From Pseudomonas sp. PDM18 (lineage in GTDB: Bacteria; Pseudomonadota; Gammaproteobacteria; Pseudomonadales; Pseudomonadaceae), in assembly GCF_014852585.1 (NCBI RefSeq), contig NZ_JACVBX010000001.1, forward strand, positions 744,001 through 808,000: DNA of 64,000 bases. Direction: 5' to 3'. Shown one piece after another: positions 53,851-62,854 of the stretch; within the stretch, counting starts at the first letter, position 1; every line of letters starts with the position of its first letter. The translations under genes and the position numbers were made by a program. Below the pieces are notes generated by a model. That model saw only the letters and a list, made by a program, of their open reading frames with translations, was not told the origin of the DNA and did no database searches.

Positions 53851-55293
53851 ATGATCCCAGTAATCCTTTCCGGTGGTAGCGGCTCGCGACTCTGGCCTCT
53901 TTCGCGCAAACAGTATCCCAAGCAGTTCCTGGCCCTGACCGGCGACCACACCCTGTTCCAGCAGACCCTGGAGCGCCTGGTGTTCGAGGGCATGGAGCCG
54001 CCGGTGGTGGTGAGCAACCAGGAACACCGTTTCATCGTCCAGGAACAGCTCGAAGCGCTGGACCTGAAGACTCAGTCCATCCTCCTCGAACCCTTTGGCC
54101 GCAACACCGCCCCGGCAGTCGCCATCGCCGCCATGAAGCTGATGTCCGAAGGCCGTGACGAACTGCTGCTGATCCTCCCCGCCGACCACGTGATCGAAGA
54201 CCAGCGCGCCTTCCAGCGCGCCCTGGCACTGGCCACCAACGCCGCCGAAAAGGGCGAGATGGTGCTCTTCGGCGTCCCCGCCGACCGCCCGGAAACCGGC
54301 TACGGCTACATCAAGTCCGGCGACGAGCGCGGCCTGCCGGACGGCGTCATCCGCGTCGAGCGCTTCATCGAGAAACCCGATGAAGCCCGTGCCCGTCAGT
54401 TCGTCGAGGAAGGCGGCTACTTCTGGAACAGCGGCATGTTCCTGTTCCGCGCCAGCCGCTTCCTGGAAGAACTGAAGAAGCACGACGCCGACATCTACGA
54501 CACCTGCCTGCTCGCCCTCGAGCGCAGCCAGCACGACGGCGACCTGATCAACATCGACGCCGCCACCTTCGAGTGCTGCCCGGACAACTCCATCGACTAC
54601 GCCGTGATGGAAAAGACCCGCCGCGCCTGCGTAGTCCCGCTGGCCGCCGGCTGGAACGACGTCGGCAGCTGGTCGTCGATCTGGGAAGTCCACGACAAGG
54701 ACGCCGACGGCAACGTCACCATGGGCGACGTGGTCGTGCACGACAGCCACAACTGCCTGGTGCACGGCAACGGCAAGCTGGTGTCCGTGGTCGGCCTGGA
54801 AGACATCGTGGTGGTCGAGACCAAGGACGCCATGATGATCGCCCACAAGGACCGCGTGCAGGACGTCAAGAAGGTAGTCAACCAGCTCGACGCTGCCGGC
54901 CGCAGCGAGACCCAGAACCACTGCCAGGTCTACCGTCCGTGGGGTTCCTACGACTCGGTGGACATGGGCGGCCGCTTCCAGGTCAAGCACATCACCGTTA
55001 AGCCGGGCGCGCGCCTGTCGCTGCAGATGCACCACCACCGCGCCGAGCACTGGATCGTCGTCTCCGGCACCGCCCAGGTGACCTGTGACGACAATACCTT
55101 CCTGCTAACCGAGAACCAGTCCACCTACATCCCGATCGCCTCGGTCCACCGCCTGGCCAACCCGGGCAAGATCCCGCTGGAGATCATCGAAGTGCAATCG
55201 GGCAGCTACCTGGGCGAAGACGACATCGAGCGTCTGGAAGACGTCTACGGCCGAACCACCGAGAACGTGGAGCTGCGCGCCGTCGTGCGCTGA
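53851..55293 (+). CDS. algA: phosphomannose isomerase / GDP-mannose pyrophosphorylase
   Basis: The 480-residue bifunctional protein starts MIPVILSGGSGSRLWPLSRK at ATG 53851, with TAGGAG upstream. A 14-residue earlier in-frame start is rejected because conservation begins at MIPVIL. The N-terminal half has the pyrophosphorylase signature GGSGSRLWPLS and FIEKPDEARA. The C-terminal cupin carries the isomerase motif QMHHHRAEHWIVVSGTAQV. It makes mannose-6-phosphate and GDP-mannose, the substrate of AlgD. It is the last alg gene and is followed by a terminator. Confidence 0.97.
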   Translation: MIPVILSGGSGSRLWPLSRKQYPKQFLALTGDHTLFQQTLERLVFEGMEPPVVVSNQEHRFIVQEQLEALDLKTQSILLEPFGRNTAPAVAIAAMKLMSEGRDELLLILPADHVIEDQRAFQRALALATNAAEKGEMVLFGVPADRPETGYGYIKSGDERGLPDGVIRVERFIEKPDEARARQFVEEGGYFWNSGMFLFRASRFLEELKKHDADIYDTCLLALERSQHDGDLINIDAATFECCPDNSIDYAVMEKTRRACVVPLAAGWNDVGSWSSIWEVHDKDADGNVTMGDVVVHDSHNCLVHGNGKLVSVVGLEDIVVVETKDAMMIAHKDRVQDVKKVVNQLDAAGRSETQNHCQVYRPWGSYDSVDMGGRFQVKHITVKPGARLSLQMHHHRAEHWIVVSGTAQVTCDDNTFLLTENQSTYIPIASVHRLANPGKIPLEIIEVQSGSYLGEDDIERLEDVYGRTTENVELRAVVR

Positions 55294-55332
55294 TTCCACG
55301 CGAGAATCCGGCGCTTCCCCCATCGGCGCCAT

Positions 55333-55364
55333 GCCCCCGCACCTTCCGGTGCGGGGGCTTTTTT
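55333..55364 (+). terminator. intrinsic terminator at the end of the alginate operon
   Basis: GCCCCCGCACC-TTCC-GGTGCGGGGGC is followed by TTTTTT, 40 bases after the algA stop. Confidence 0.92.
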
Positions 55365-55509
55365 ATGCCCGTAGCTGCCCACTCCCTCAGGGATACACCG
55401 TTGCCGGACGGTTCGCGAGCGAGCCCCACAGGGAACACCCGCGCCACATCAACCCGCCCTATCCCGCCGCCTGCTAAGGTAATGCTCGAAACCCTGCGCG
55501 GAGCGCTCC

Positions 55510-55974
55510 ATGCTGTACGGCATCCTGCTGATCGTCACCTGGATCATCCTGCTGATCCGCTACCCCTCCCGCGCCCTGCCGATCTCCGGCGCCGGGCTGG
55601 TGGGGCTGGCCACGGTCATCGCCGTGGCCATCTGGCAGGACAACAGCGACACCCGCCAGCTCCAGCACCTGGAATTGCGCATCGCCTATCAACCCGACCA
55701 GTGCCAGCCTGGCCGCCCCCTGGCCGTCAGCCTGAAGAACGGCTCCGCGCGCCCGCTGCTGGAGCTGCGCTGGAAAGTTGCCGCCTACCGTCCCGGCGAT
55801 ACCACCGACCTCGCCGAAAACCTCTACGAAGCGCCGCGCTACCGTGGCCCCGGCGCGCTGCTCGCCGGCGATAGCTGGAACGACTGCCTGCCGCTGCCAC
55901 CGCTGCGCCCCGGCTACCGCGCCAGCACCCTGGAATTTCGCGCCGAGCGAGTCAGCGGCCGCTTCGGCAATTGA
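55510..55974 (+). CDS. small membrane-anchored hypothetical protein
   Basis: The 154-residue protein has two N-terminal hydrophobic segments (about 3-16 and 24-41). A soluble domain follows with ELRIAYQPDQCQPGRPLAVS, PLLELRWKVAAYRPGDTTD and DSWNDCLPLPPLRPGYR, including two cysteines. The pattern suggests an immunoglobulin-like periplasmic domain. GGAG lies just upstream of the ATG. I do not recognise a named family. It stands alone between algA and an SDR gene. Confidence 0.75.
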   Translation: MLYGILLIVTWIILLIRYPSRALPISGAGLVGLATVIAVAIWQDNSDTRQLQHLELRIAYQPDQCQPGRPLAVSLKNGSARPLLELRWKVAAYRPGDTTDLAENLYEAPRYRGPGALLAGDSWNDCLPLPPLRPGYRASTLEFRAERVSGRFGN

Positions 55975-56035
55975 TTCACCTGCCCCGCACAATCCGGTAC
56001 GGTAGTCCCGCCCACAACCCAAGGACTGCCACACC

Positions 56036-56866
56036 ATGCCCCAGCCCGTCGCCCTCATCACCGGTTGCTCCAGCGGTATCGGCCGCGCCCTCGCCGATGC
56101 CTTCCAGGCCGCCGGTTACCAGGTCTGGGCCACCGCCCGCCGCGATGAAGATGTCGCCACCCTCGGCCAGGCGGGTTTGCGCGGCGTGCTGCTGGACGTC
56201 AACGACGAACCCGCCGTCGAGCGTCTCGCCAAACTACTGCAGCGCGAAGCCGGCGGCCTCGATGTGCTGATCAACAACGCCGGCTACGGCGCCATGGGCC
56301 CGCTGCTGGACGGCGGCAGCCAGGCGATCCGCCGGCAGTTCGAAACCAATGTGTTCGCCGTGGTCGGCGTCACCCGCGCACTGTTCCCGGCGCTGCGGGC
56401 GCGGCGCGGGCTGGTGGTGAACATTGGCAGTGTGTCCGGCGTATTGGTCACCCCCTTCGCTGGCGCCTACTGCGCATCGAAAGCCGCGGTGCATGCGCTC
56501 AACGATGCACTGCGCCTGGAGCTGGCCCCTTTCGGCATCGAGGTGATGGAAGTGCAGCCCGGCGCCATCGCCTCCAACTTCGGCGCCAACGCCAGCCGCG
56601 AGATGGCCGCGGTGGTCAGCGAAGACTCCGCCTGGTGGCCGCTGCGACAATTCATCCAGGCGCGCGCCGCGGCCTCCCAGGACAAACCCACCCCCGCCAG
56701 CGACTTCGCCCGCGAGCTGCTGGCTGCCGCACAGAAATCCCCGCGCCCGCGCCTGCTGCGCATCGGCAACGGCAGCCGGGCCCTGCCGCTGCTCTCGCGC
56801 TGGCTGCCCACCGGCCTGCTGGACAAGGTGCTGAAGAAGCGCTTCGGCCTCGACGGGCAACTCTGA
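56036..56866 (+). CDS. short-chain dehydrogenase/reductase
   Basis: The 276-residue protein starts MPQPVALITGCSSGIGRALA, giving the GxxxGxG NAD(P)-binding loop. DVLINNAGYG carries the NNAG motif, NIGSVSG the catalytic Ser, and YCASK the Tyr/Lys pair. The ARRDE after the second strand favours NADP. The C-terminal region ending LLDKVLKKRFGL is typical of SDRs acting on lipids or ketones. Its stop overlaps the next gene as TGATG. Substrate unknown. Confidence 0.9.
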   Translation: MPQPVALITGCSSGIGRALADAFQAAGYQVWATARRDEDVATLGQAGLRGVLLDVNDEPAVERLAKLLQREAGGLDVLINNAGYGAMGPLLDGGSQAIRRQFETNVFAVVGVTRALFPALRARRGLVVNIGSVSGVLVTPFAGAYCASKAAVHALNDALRLELAPFGIEVMEVQPGAIASNFGANASREMAAVVSEDSAWWPLRQFIQARAAASQDKPTPASDFARELLAAAQKSPRPRLLRIGNGSRALPLLSRWLPTGLLDKVLKKRFGLDGQL

Positions 56867-57252
56867 TGACCTACCCGATCCGTTACCTCGCCCTCGCCGG
56901 CATCCTCGCTGCCTTCTTCCTCAACGTGGTGGCACGCGGGCTGCTGCGGGTCGGCGGTGTGCCGGCGACCTTGCTGGTGGCAGCGGTGATCGCCGCCACC
57001 ATGGCCTTCTGGTTCGCCCGCCGGCACAAACGCCTGGCGGAGACCGCCGAGCGTTGGCGGCTGACCGCGCTTTACGGCGGTGGGCTGGCGGTGCTCTACG
57101 CCCTCCTCGTCGGCATGGCTGCGTGGAAGAACACGCCGAGCCCTGCGGCGCTGCTGATCTACGCGTTGAACTACCTGTGCTATCCGCTGTGCGTCTGGTG
57201 GTTCTTTCGCCCCGGCGTGCTCGCGCGCTTCCTGCCGGCCGACCGACGCTGA
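56866..57252 (+). CDS. small membrane protein, coupled to SDR
   Basis: The 128-residue protein has about four hydrophobic segments (about 8-24, 28-46, 66-84, 95-112) and a short arginine-rich linker ARRHKRLAETAERW. The ATG at 56866 overlaps the SDR stop by one base. The topology suggests an inner-membrane protein of unknown role, possibly linked to the SDR substrate. No family was recognised. Confidence 0.75.
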   Translation: MTYPIRYLALAGILAAFFLNVVARGLLRVGGVPATLLVAAVIAATMAFWFARRHKRLAETAERWRLTALYGGGLAVLYALLVGMAAWKNTPSPAALLIYALNYLCYPLCVWWFFRPGVLARFLPADRR

Positions 57253-57258
57253 GTCGCC

Positions 57259-57285
57259 TTCACGCTTTCTTCACCTGCTTTTCAT
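57259..57285 (+). promoter_or_regulatory. three direct repeats at 11-bp spacing upstream of tpbA
   Basis: TTCAC (57259), TTCAC (57270) and TTCAT (57281) are spaced exactly 11 bp apart. This periodicity is typical of OmpR/PhoB-family response-regulator sites. They lie 53-79 bases before the phosphatase start. Confidence 0.5.
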
Positions 57286-57337
57286 CCGCTTACAACCGGC
57301 CTCCTTCTAAGGTGACGCGGACCTTAGAGGAGTCCCC

Positions 57338-58009
57338 ATGTCCCTGCCTTCGATTCTCCGTGGCGCCATCGCCGCCGCCCTGCTGAGCACTGCACTGCTG
57401 AGCATTAGCCCGCTCGCCTTGGCCGCTGGCGAGACGCAGGCCGACTGGGCCAAGCCGGTGGACAAGTCGTTCAACCTGTACCAGATGTCGCCGACCCTCT
57501 ACCGCAGCGCCCTGCCCTCCGGGCAGAACCTGCCGGTGCTGGAGCAACTGAAGGTGAAGACCGTGGTCAGCTTCATCAAGGACGACGATCGCGCCTGGAT
57601 CGGCCAGCAGAACATCGTGGCCGTGAGCTTCCCGACCCACGCCGACCGCGTCGACGACGCCGACGTGCTGAAAGTCCTGCGTCTCCTGCAGAGTGCCGAG
57701 CAGAATGGCCCGGTGCTGATGCACTGCAAGCACGGGCGTGATCGCACCGGCCTGTTCGCCGCCATGTACCGCACGGTGATCCAGGGCTGGAGCAAGGAAG
57801 ACGCGCTCAAGGAAATGGTCGAGGGTGGCTACGGCACCGAAGACGACATGACCGACGCCATCGCCTACGTGCAGAAAGCCGACATCGGCAAGCTGCAACT
57901 GGCCCTGGCCAGCGGCGCATGCAGCACCTCGGCCCTCGCCGGCTGCCAACTCAAGGGCTGGCTGGCGGACACCTTCGGCGAGGAACGGCCGCCGCACCCG
58001 GCGCACTGA
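57338..58009 (+). CDS. tpbA: periplasmic tyrosine phosphatase, TpbA-like
   Basis: The 223-residue protein has a signal peptide (cleavage near LALAAGE) and the dual-specificity phosphatase loop HCKHGRDRTG. FNLYQMSPTLYRSALPSGQN, VKTVVSFIKDDDRAWIGQ and VSFPTHADRVDDADVL closely match P. aeruginosa TpbA as I remember it. TpbA dephosphorylates the diguanylate cyclase TpbB, lowering c-di-GMP and biofilm formation. c-di-GMP also activates Alg44 in the same window. No tpbB gene is adjacent. Confidence 0.9.
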   Translation: MSLPSILRGAIAAALLSTALLSISPLALAAGETQADWAKPVDKSFNLYQMSPTLYRSALPSGQNLPVLEQLKVKTVVSFIKDDDRAWIGQQNIVAVSFPTHADRVDDADVLKVLRLLQSAEQNGPVLMHCKHGRDRTGLFAAMYRTVIQGWSKEDALKEMVEGGYGTEDDMTDAIAYVQKADIGKLQLALASGACSTSALAGCQLKGWLADTFGEERPPHPAH

Positions 58010-58083
58010 TCGGCGTATCTGTCACACCGTCATGGCGAGAGTGCGCTAACGTGGGCGCACTCTCACCGTTTCACAGGCATGCC

Positions 58084-58971
58084 ATGACTTCCTCCCGTTT
58101 CAGCGCCGTCACCCACACCCGCTACATCGACCATGCAGGCCTCGATGCCTTCTGCGCCGACTACGACGGCTTTCTGCTCGACCTCTGGGGTGTGTTGATC
58201 GACGGTGTCGACGTGTTCCCCGGCGCCCTCGACTGGCTCGCGCGCCGCGCTGCCGAAGGCAAGCCGGTGTGGTTCCTCAGCAACGCCTCGCGCAGCGTCC
58301 CGGAAATGGCCGACACCCTGGTGCGCCTGGGCGTCTCCCGCGAGCTGTTCGCCGGCATCACCACTTCCGGCCAGTTGGCCATCGACGCCTTCACCCATGA
58401 ACGTAAATTCCAGCGCGGCGGTATCTACACCGTCGGCGTGGGCGATGCGCTGACCACCTGGCCGGTGGAGATCCGCGAGCGCTTCTGCGACGACATCCAT
58501 GCCGCCTCGCTGATCCTCGGTGTCGGCAGCTTCCCGCAGGACGAGCTGGAAGAGCGCTTCGCCCCTCTGCGCAGCGCGACCGACAAACCCTTCCTGTGCG
58601 CCAACCCCGACCGTGTGGTGGTTTCCGGCGGCCAGACGGTGTTTGGCGCCGGCCGCCTGGCCGAGGCGTTCGCCGAGGAAGGCGGCAGCGTGCACTGGTA
58701 CGGCAAGCCCGATCCCTCGGCGTTCCGCATCGCCCAGCGGCAGTTGGAGGCGCGCGGCGCGAAGCACATTCTGTTCGTCGGCGACTCGCTGGTGACCGAC
58801 GTACCCGGCGCGCTGGCCGCGCGCATCGATACCCTGTGGCTGGCGTCCACCGGCATCCATCGCCAGGCGCTGGGCGTGCCTTTCAATGGCGAGCTGGACG
58901 CGGAGAAAACCAACGCGCTGCTCGATGGCTATCCAGTTCGACCGCACTTTGCAGCGCCGGGGCTGGTCTGA
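58084..58971 (+). CDS. HAD-superfamily class IIA hydrolase (TIGR01459 type)
   Basis: The 295-residue protein has HAD motif I as LLDLWGVLIDG, motif II at VWFLSNASR, and motif III/IV as HWYGKPDPSAFRIA and ILFVGDSLVTDVPGALAA. The class IIA cap lies between motifs II and III. Substrates in this group are small phosphate esters; no specific one can be assigned. The start at 58084 is supported by the MTSSRFSAVTHTRYIDHAGL opening. Confidence 0.88.
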   Translation: MTSSRFSAVTHTRYIDHAGLDAFCADYDGFLLDLWGVLIDGVDVFPGALDWLARRAAEGKPVWFLSNASRSVPEMADTLVRLGVSRELFAGITTSGQLAIDAFTHERKFQRGGIYTVGVGDALTTWPVEIRERFCDDIHAASLILGVGSFPQDELEERFAPLRSATDKPFLCANPDRVVVSGGQTVFGAGRLAEAFAEEGGSVHWYGKPDPSAFRIAQRQLEARGAKHILFVGDSLVTDVPGALAARIDTLWLASTGIHRQALGVPFNGELDAEKTNALLDGYPVRPHFAAPGLV

Positions 58972-59002
58972 GTTCAGGACATCCACCTGAGCTCGAGCCC
59001 CC

Positions 59003-59254
59003 ATGAACGAACTGATCGACCTGCTGCAATGGCCAGCCATGCTGGTCACCGTCCTCGCCGCCTGGCTGGTGGGCTCGCGCGACCGCAAACGGCGCAAGGT
59101 GGGCTTCTGGGTGTTTCTCGTCAGCAATGCGCTGTGGATTGCCTGGGGCCTGCCGGCCAAGGCCTACGCGCTGGTGCTGCTGCAGCTGTGCCTGGCGGCG
59201 ATGAATATCCGCGGCAGCTACAAGAACCGCCGGCGCGAAAACGCCGAGGGATAA
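59003..59254 (+). CDS. small two-to-three-helix membrane protein
   Basis: The 83-residue protein has hydrophobic stretches (about 10-24, 34-50, 54-68) and a basic C-terminus (SYKNRRRENAEG). The GFWVFLVSNALWIAWGLPAK pattern recalls small PnuC/SWEET-like conserved membrane proteins of Pseudomonas. It is 31 bases downstream of the HAD hydrolase. Function is unknown. Confidence 0.75.
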   Translation: MNELIDLLQWPAMLVTVLAAWLVGSRDRKRRKVGFWVFLVSNALWIAWGLPAKAYALVLLQLCLAAMNIRGSYKNRRRENAEG

Positions 59255-59261
59255 GCGATCC

Positions 59262-59334
59262 CTGTAGGAGCGAGCTTGCTCGCGAACCGCATGGCACCGG
59301 CGCTGGGCTGTTCGCGAGCAAGCTCGCTCCTACG
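59262..59334. repeat. inverted pair of REP elements, TAGGAGCGAGC type
   Basis: TAGGAGCGAGCTTGCTCGCG and its inverted copy CGCGAGCAAGCTCGCTCCTA face each other across about 20 bases, a typical BIME-like arrangement. Confidence 0.88.
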
Positions 59335-59413
59335 AAGATCTTCGCCCTGCGCGGCTGTCCCATCGACCTGTTAGGCACAGGGGGATCCAGGGCATCAGCC
59401 GGCACAGTCGGCC

Positions 59414-59446
59414 CCCTCTCCCCTCGGGAGAGGGTTGGGGTGAGGG
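59414..59446. repeat. REP element, GGGAGAGGG type
   Basis: CCCTCTCCC-CTC-GGGAGAGGG followed by TTGGGGTGAGGG, the same element as inside algG. Confidence 0.85.
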
Positions 59447-59488
59447 CAGCCCAGGCGACGGAGCTTCCCGCTGCACGGACCTGAAACG

Positions 59489-59514
59489 AAAACGGGAGCC
59501 GCAGCTCCCGTTTT
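59489..59514 (-). terminator. intrinsic terminator after HlyD-type gene
   Basis: AAAACGGGAGC and GCTCCCGTTTT flank a CGCA loop. It is symmetrical, so it can act on both strands, and lies 17 bases after the minus-strand stop. Confidence 0.88.
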
Positions 59515-59530
59515 CATTCACCCGATCAAC

Positions 59531-60436
59531 TCACTGCGCCGCCGCAGCCGCGCCGTCGGAGAGTTCCGCGTTGCGGCTCTGCGGGTTGACGATCACCGTG
59601 GCGGTGATGCCCGCTGCCAGCAGCACGCCTTCGGGCACGTCGTCGATGTGGATGCGCACCGGCACGCGCTGGGCCAGGCGCACCCAGTTGAAGGTCGGGT
59701 TCACATCGGCCACCAGTTCGCGGCTTTCCGGGTTGTCGCGGTCGTAGATGGCGCGGGCGATGCTCTCGACATGGCCCTTCAGGCGCTCGCCGCTCATCAG
59801 TTGCAGCTCGGCCGGGTCACCGACACGGATGTGCGGCAGCTTGGTCTCTTCGAAGTAGCCGTAGATCCAGTAGGAGTTCTCGTCGACCACGGCCATCTTC
59901 GCCTCGCCCACGCGGGCGTAGTCGCCACGGTGCACGTTGAGGTTGGTCACGTAGCCGTCTACCGAGGCCCGCACCTGGGTGCGTTCCAGGTTCAGCTTGG
60001 CGGCGTCCAGCGCGGCCAGGGCCTGCTGGTAGTCGGCCTCGGAGGCGGCGGCGGTGTTGCTGGCGTCGTCCAGGCTCTCGCGGGAGACGACTTCCTCGTC
60101 CATGGCGCGGCGGCGCTTGGCGTTGAGCAGGCGCATCTGCAGGGTGGCCTTGCGCGAGTCGACCAGGGCCTGCGCCTGCTTCACGGCGATCTGATAGTGG
60201 TCCGGGTCGATCTGCATGAGCAGGTCGCCCTTCTTCACTTGCTGGTTGTCACGCACCGGCACGTCGACCACCACGCCGGAGACGTCGGCGGCGACATTGA
60301 TGATGTCGGCGCGCACCCGGCCGTCGCGGGTCCAGGGCGTATCCATGTAGTTCACCCAGAGGGCGCGGCCGATCAACGCGGCGACCGCCAGGATGATCAG
60401 GGTCGCCAGCAGGCTGATGATGGATTTGAGAGTCAT
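59531..60436 (-). CDS. HlyD-family membrane-fusion protein (AaeA/EmrA-like)
   Basis: The 301-residue protein has one N-terminal membrane helix (about 8-28) followed by NYMDTPWTRDGRVRADIINV and DVPVRDNQQVKKGDLLMQID, the lipoyl/barrel entry. A coiled helix pair (about 80-135) and a second barrel half with VRASVDGYVTNLNVHRGDY follow. This is the periplasmic adaptor of an AaeAB-type efflux system. It is the last gene in the order outer-membrane factor, FUSC, DUF1656, HlyD. Confidence 0.9.
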   Translation of the reverse strand: MTLKSIISLLATLIILAVAALIGRALWVNYMDTPWTRDGRVRADIINVAADVSGVVVDVPVRDNQQVKKGDLLMQIDPDHYQIAVKQAQALVDSRKATLQMRLLNAKRRRAMDEEVVSRESLDDASNTAAASEADYQQALAALDAAKLNLERTQVRASVDGYVTNLNVHRGDYARVGEAKMAVVDENSYWIYGYFEETKLPHIRVGDPAELQLMSGERLKGHVESIARAIYDRDNPESRELVADVNPTFNWVRLAQRVPVRIHIDDVPEGVLLAAGITATVIVNPQSRNAELSDGAAAAAQ

Positions 60437-60449
60437 GGGTGCACGCTCG

Positions 60450-60662
60450 TTACTTATAGATAGTGAGAGACAGGCCGCCGAACAGGCAGGCGAACAGGCA
60501 CACGCGGAACAGCGCTGGGTGCCAGGTGAAGCGGTACAGGCCGATGGAGGCGAAGATGCGGTCGATGCCCCAACAGATCACCGCAGCAACGAGGAACATC
60601 AGGGTCAGGGTCGGCATGTAGACCCCGTGGAACGCGATCTCGCGGGGCAGGTCAGGCAACAT
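60450..60662 (-). CDS. DUF1656 family small membrane protein (AaeX-like)
   Basis: The 70-residue protein starts MLPDLPREIAFHGVYMPTLT and has two transmembrane segments (about 16-34 and 44-64), the DUF1656 pattern. The ATG at 60662, preceded by GGAAG, overlaps the FUSC gene end by 11 bases; a start ten codons earlier lies deeper in the FUSC gene. Such proteins always accompany AaeA/AaeB-type efflux pairs. The role within the pump is unknown. Confidence 0.88.
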   Translation of the reverse strand: MLPDLPREIAFHGVYMPTLTLMFLVAAVICWGIDRIFASIGLYRFTWHPALFRVCLFACLFGGLSLTIYK

Positions 60663-62853
60663 GGGTCGATCTTCCAGAAGAGGTTTCGCCATCGCGCAGC
60701 GGCGACTGCGGGTCGAGCAGGCTGCTGCGGAGGAAGTGCAGGTAGCTGAGCACGCGGCGCAGCGGCGAGCTTTCGAAGTCCGGGGCGCGCGGCTCGTCGG
60801 TGGTCTTCACACAGTCGATGGCCTGCTCGACGGCGGCCAGGGCGCGTTCGCGGTTGGCCTCGCACGGCTTGACGAACAGGCGGATCAGTGCGCGGCCCAT
60901 GGCGCGGATCGACTGCCGCCAGGGCGTCGACTCGGCGTAGCAGGGCTCGTCCGGCAGGGCTTCCTGCTCGACGCGCAACTCGATGATCGAATGGCCGATC
61001 TCCAGCACCACGAAGGTCCAGCGCAGCAGGCGGCGCTGCATCTGCGGGCTGCGCGCGGCGACGCCGTAGGCCTGGTTGAGCAGGTCGCGGGTGCCGCTCT
61101 CGAAGGACGAGACGAGGCCGTCGAGCTTGCCGCTGATGGCTTCCACCACGCGCAGGCGCAGGTCCTTCTCCAGGCGGCGCCACAGCCAGGCGCTGGTGGG
61201 CGGCATGATCACCGCGGCGACCACGGCCGCCAGGCTCTGCGACAGCACCAGGGAGATGTACTCGTTGAGCATGCGGCCCGGATCGTAGACGGTGAGGTTC
61301 GCCGGGATCGCGCCGAAGCTGAAGAACACCAGCAAACCCAGGCCGTAGCCGGCGTACTTGGGCTTGATCGAGAGGAACGCGCCCACCGCGAACACCGGCG
61401 CCAGGGCGAAGGCCAGCAAGGCGAAGCCGTCCAGGTGCGGGAACACGAAGAAGGTTTCCGAGAAGCCGAGGATGGCCGCGAAGAAGGTGCCCACGGCCAT
61501 CTGCATGGCCATCTTTGCCGGGTCTGGCGCGGCAGAGACCAGCGCGGCGACGGCGGCGGCGTTGAGCACGAAGGTGCTGCCGCTGGGCCAGGCGGTCTCG
61601 ATCCAGAAGATGCCGAACACCAGCACCATCAATGCGGTTCGCCCGCCGGCCACCAGCGAGGCGACCAGGTTGGCCTTGGGCGAGAAGCCGTGCTTCCAGT
61701 TCTCCCGCTCGTGCTTGTGCGCGGCCAGGGAGGCGTGGGTCAGGGCGTAGTTGTAGAGGTCGTCGGCCAGGCGGTAGAGCAGCTCGCCGGCGGTGTTGTA
61801 GTCCATCAGCGCGGACGGCTCGTCCTGCTCCTCCAGCAGTTGCGCGCGACCGGAGCGGATGCGTTGCATCATCCGCGTGCGGTGGCTTTCCAACTGCGCG
61901 GCGAGGCGTTCGGCGTCGCGGTCGGTGACCGACTGGCCACGCCACGGGGCGAGCACCTGGGCGAGTTCATCCAGGCACGGCTGCAGCGCGCGCAGCACGG
62001 CCTCGGCTTCCTGCGCACGCAGGCGCGAGAGCAACTGGTGCAGCGCGTGGTAGCGGGTGGTGAGGACCATGAACTCGTTGTTCAGGCGCGACAGGCGGCC
62101 GGAACGCAGGCGCATATGCGGATCTTCGAAACGGGTGACGCTGCGCAGCGCTTCCAGGCCCACCGCCTGGGAGGCGAACGCCACATTGGCGGCCTCGAAC
62201 TTTGGCCGCTCGCCGCCGCCGAGGTTGTCCAGGACGAAGCCGGCGAAGGCGCCGAAACGCTGGTACAGCGCACTGCGCATGGCGGTACTGGAGGTCTGCG
62301 GGAACAGCGTGGCGCTGACCACCATGGAGCAGAGGATGCCGAGGCTGATCTCCAGCACGCGCCAGATCGCCGACATGAACGCGGCTTCCGGGTGCAGGGT
62401 GGCGGGCAGGCCGATCAGCGTGGCGGTGTAGCCGGCGAGGACACAGGCGTAGGAGCGGAAGTCGCGGTAGCGCGCGGCGCCGACGGTGCACAGGCCGATC
62501 CACAGCGCCGAGACGAGCAGGAACAGCTCGCGCTGCTGGGCGAAAATGGCGATCAGCGCAACCATCACACTTAGTCCGACCAGGCTGCCGAGAATCCGGT
62601 AGAAGCTCTTGGCGAACACCTGGCCGCTCTGCGGCTGCATGACGATGAACACGGTGATGGTCGCCGTGCTCGGCTGCGGCAGTTCCAGGCGCATCGCCAG
62701 CCACAGGGTCAGCAGCGCGGCGAGCAGCACCTTGGCGATGTACACCCAGGTGACGCCGTCACTGCGACCCCACTCCAGCAGCGCACGACGCAGGGCGTCC
62801 AGCGGCGCGAGCTGGCGGGTGGCGGTGCTGCCGTTGAAGGAGTCGCCGGCCAT
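60652..62853 (-). CDS. FUSC family inner-membrane transporter (AaeB-like)
   Basis: The 733-residue protein has two sets of about five to six transmembrane helices (about 35-190 and 390-540). WVYIAKVLLAALLTLWLAMR then IFVIMQPQSGQVFAKSFYRI is the FUSC/PF04632 signature. AaeB-like proteins export aromatic acids such as p-hydroxybenzoate. It works with the HlyD-type adaptor and, here, an outer-membrane factor. It starts one base after the upstream gene ends. Confidence 0.92.
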   Translation of the reverse strand: MAGDSFNGSTATRQLAPLDALRRALLEWGRSDGVTWVYIAKVLLAALLTLWLAMRLELPQPSTATITVFIVMQPQSGQVFAKSFYRILGSLVGLSVMVALIAIFAQQRELFLLVSALWIGLCTVGAARYRDFRSYACVLAGYTATLIGLPATLHPEAAFMSAIWRVLEISLGILCSMVVSATLFPQTSSTAMRSALYQRFGAFAGFVLDNLGGGERPKFEAANVAFASQAVGLEALRSVTRFEDPHMRLRSGRLSRLNNEFMVLTTRYHALHQLLSRLRAQEAEAVLRALQPCLDELAQVLAPWRGQSVTDRDAERLAAQLESHRTRMMQRIRSGRAQLLEEQDEPSALMDYNTAGELLYRLADDLYNYALTHASLAAHKHERENWKHGFSPKANLVASLVAGGRTALMVLVFGIFWIETAWPSGSTFVLNAAAVAALVSAAPDPAKMAMQMAVGTFFAAILGFSETFFVFPHLDGFALLAFALAPVFAVGAFLSIKPKYAGYGLGLLVFFSFGAIPANLTVYDPGRMLNEYISLVLSQSLAAVVAAVIMPPTSAWLWRRLEKDLRLRVVEAISGKLDGLVSSFESGTRDLLNQAYGVAARSPQMQRRLLRWTFVVLEIGHSIIELRVEQEALPDEPCYAESTPWRQSIRAMGRALIRLFVKPCEANRERALAAVEQAIDCVKTTDEPRAPDFESSPLRRVLSYLHFLRSSLLDPQSPLRDGETSSGRSTHVA

Positions 62854-62854
62854 C

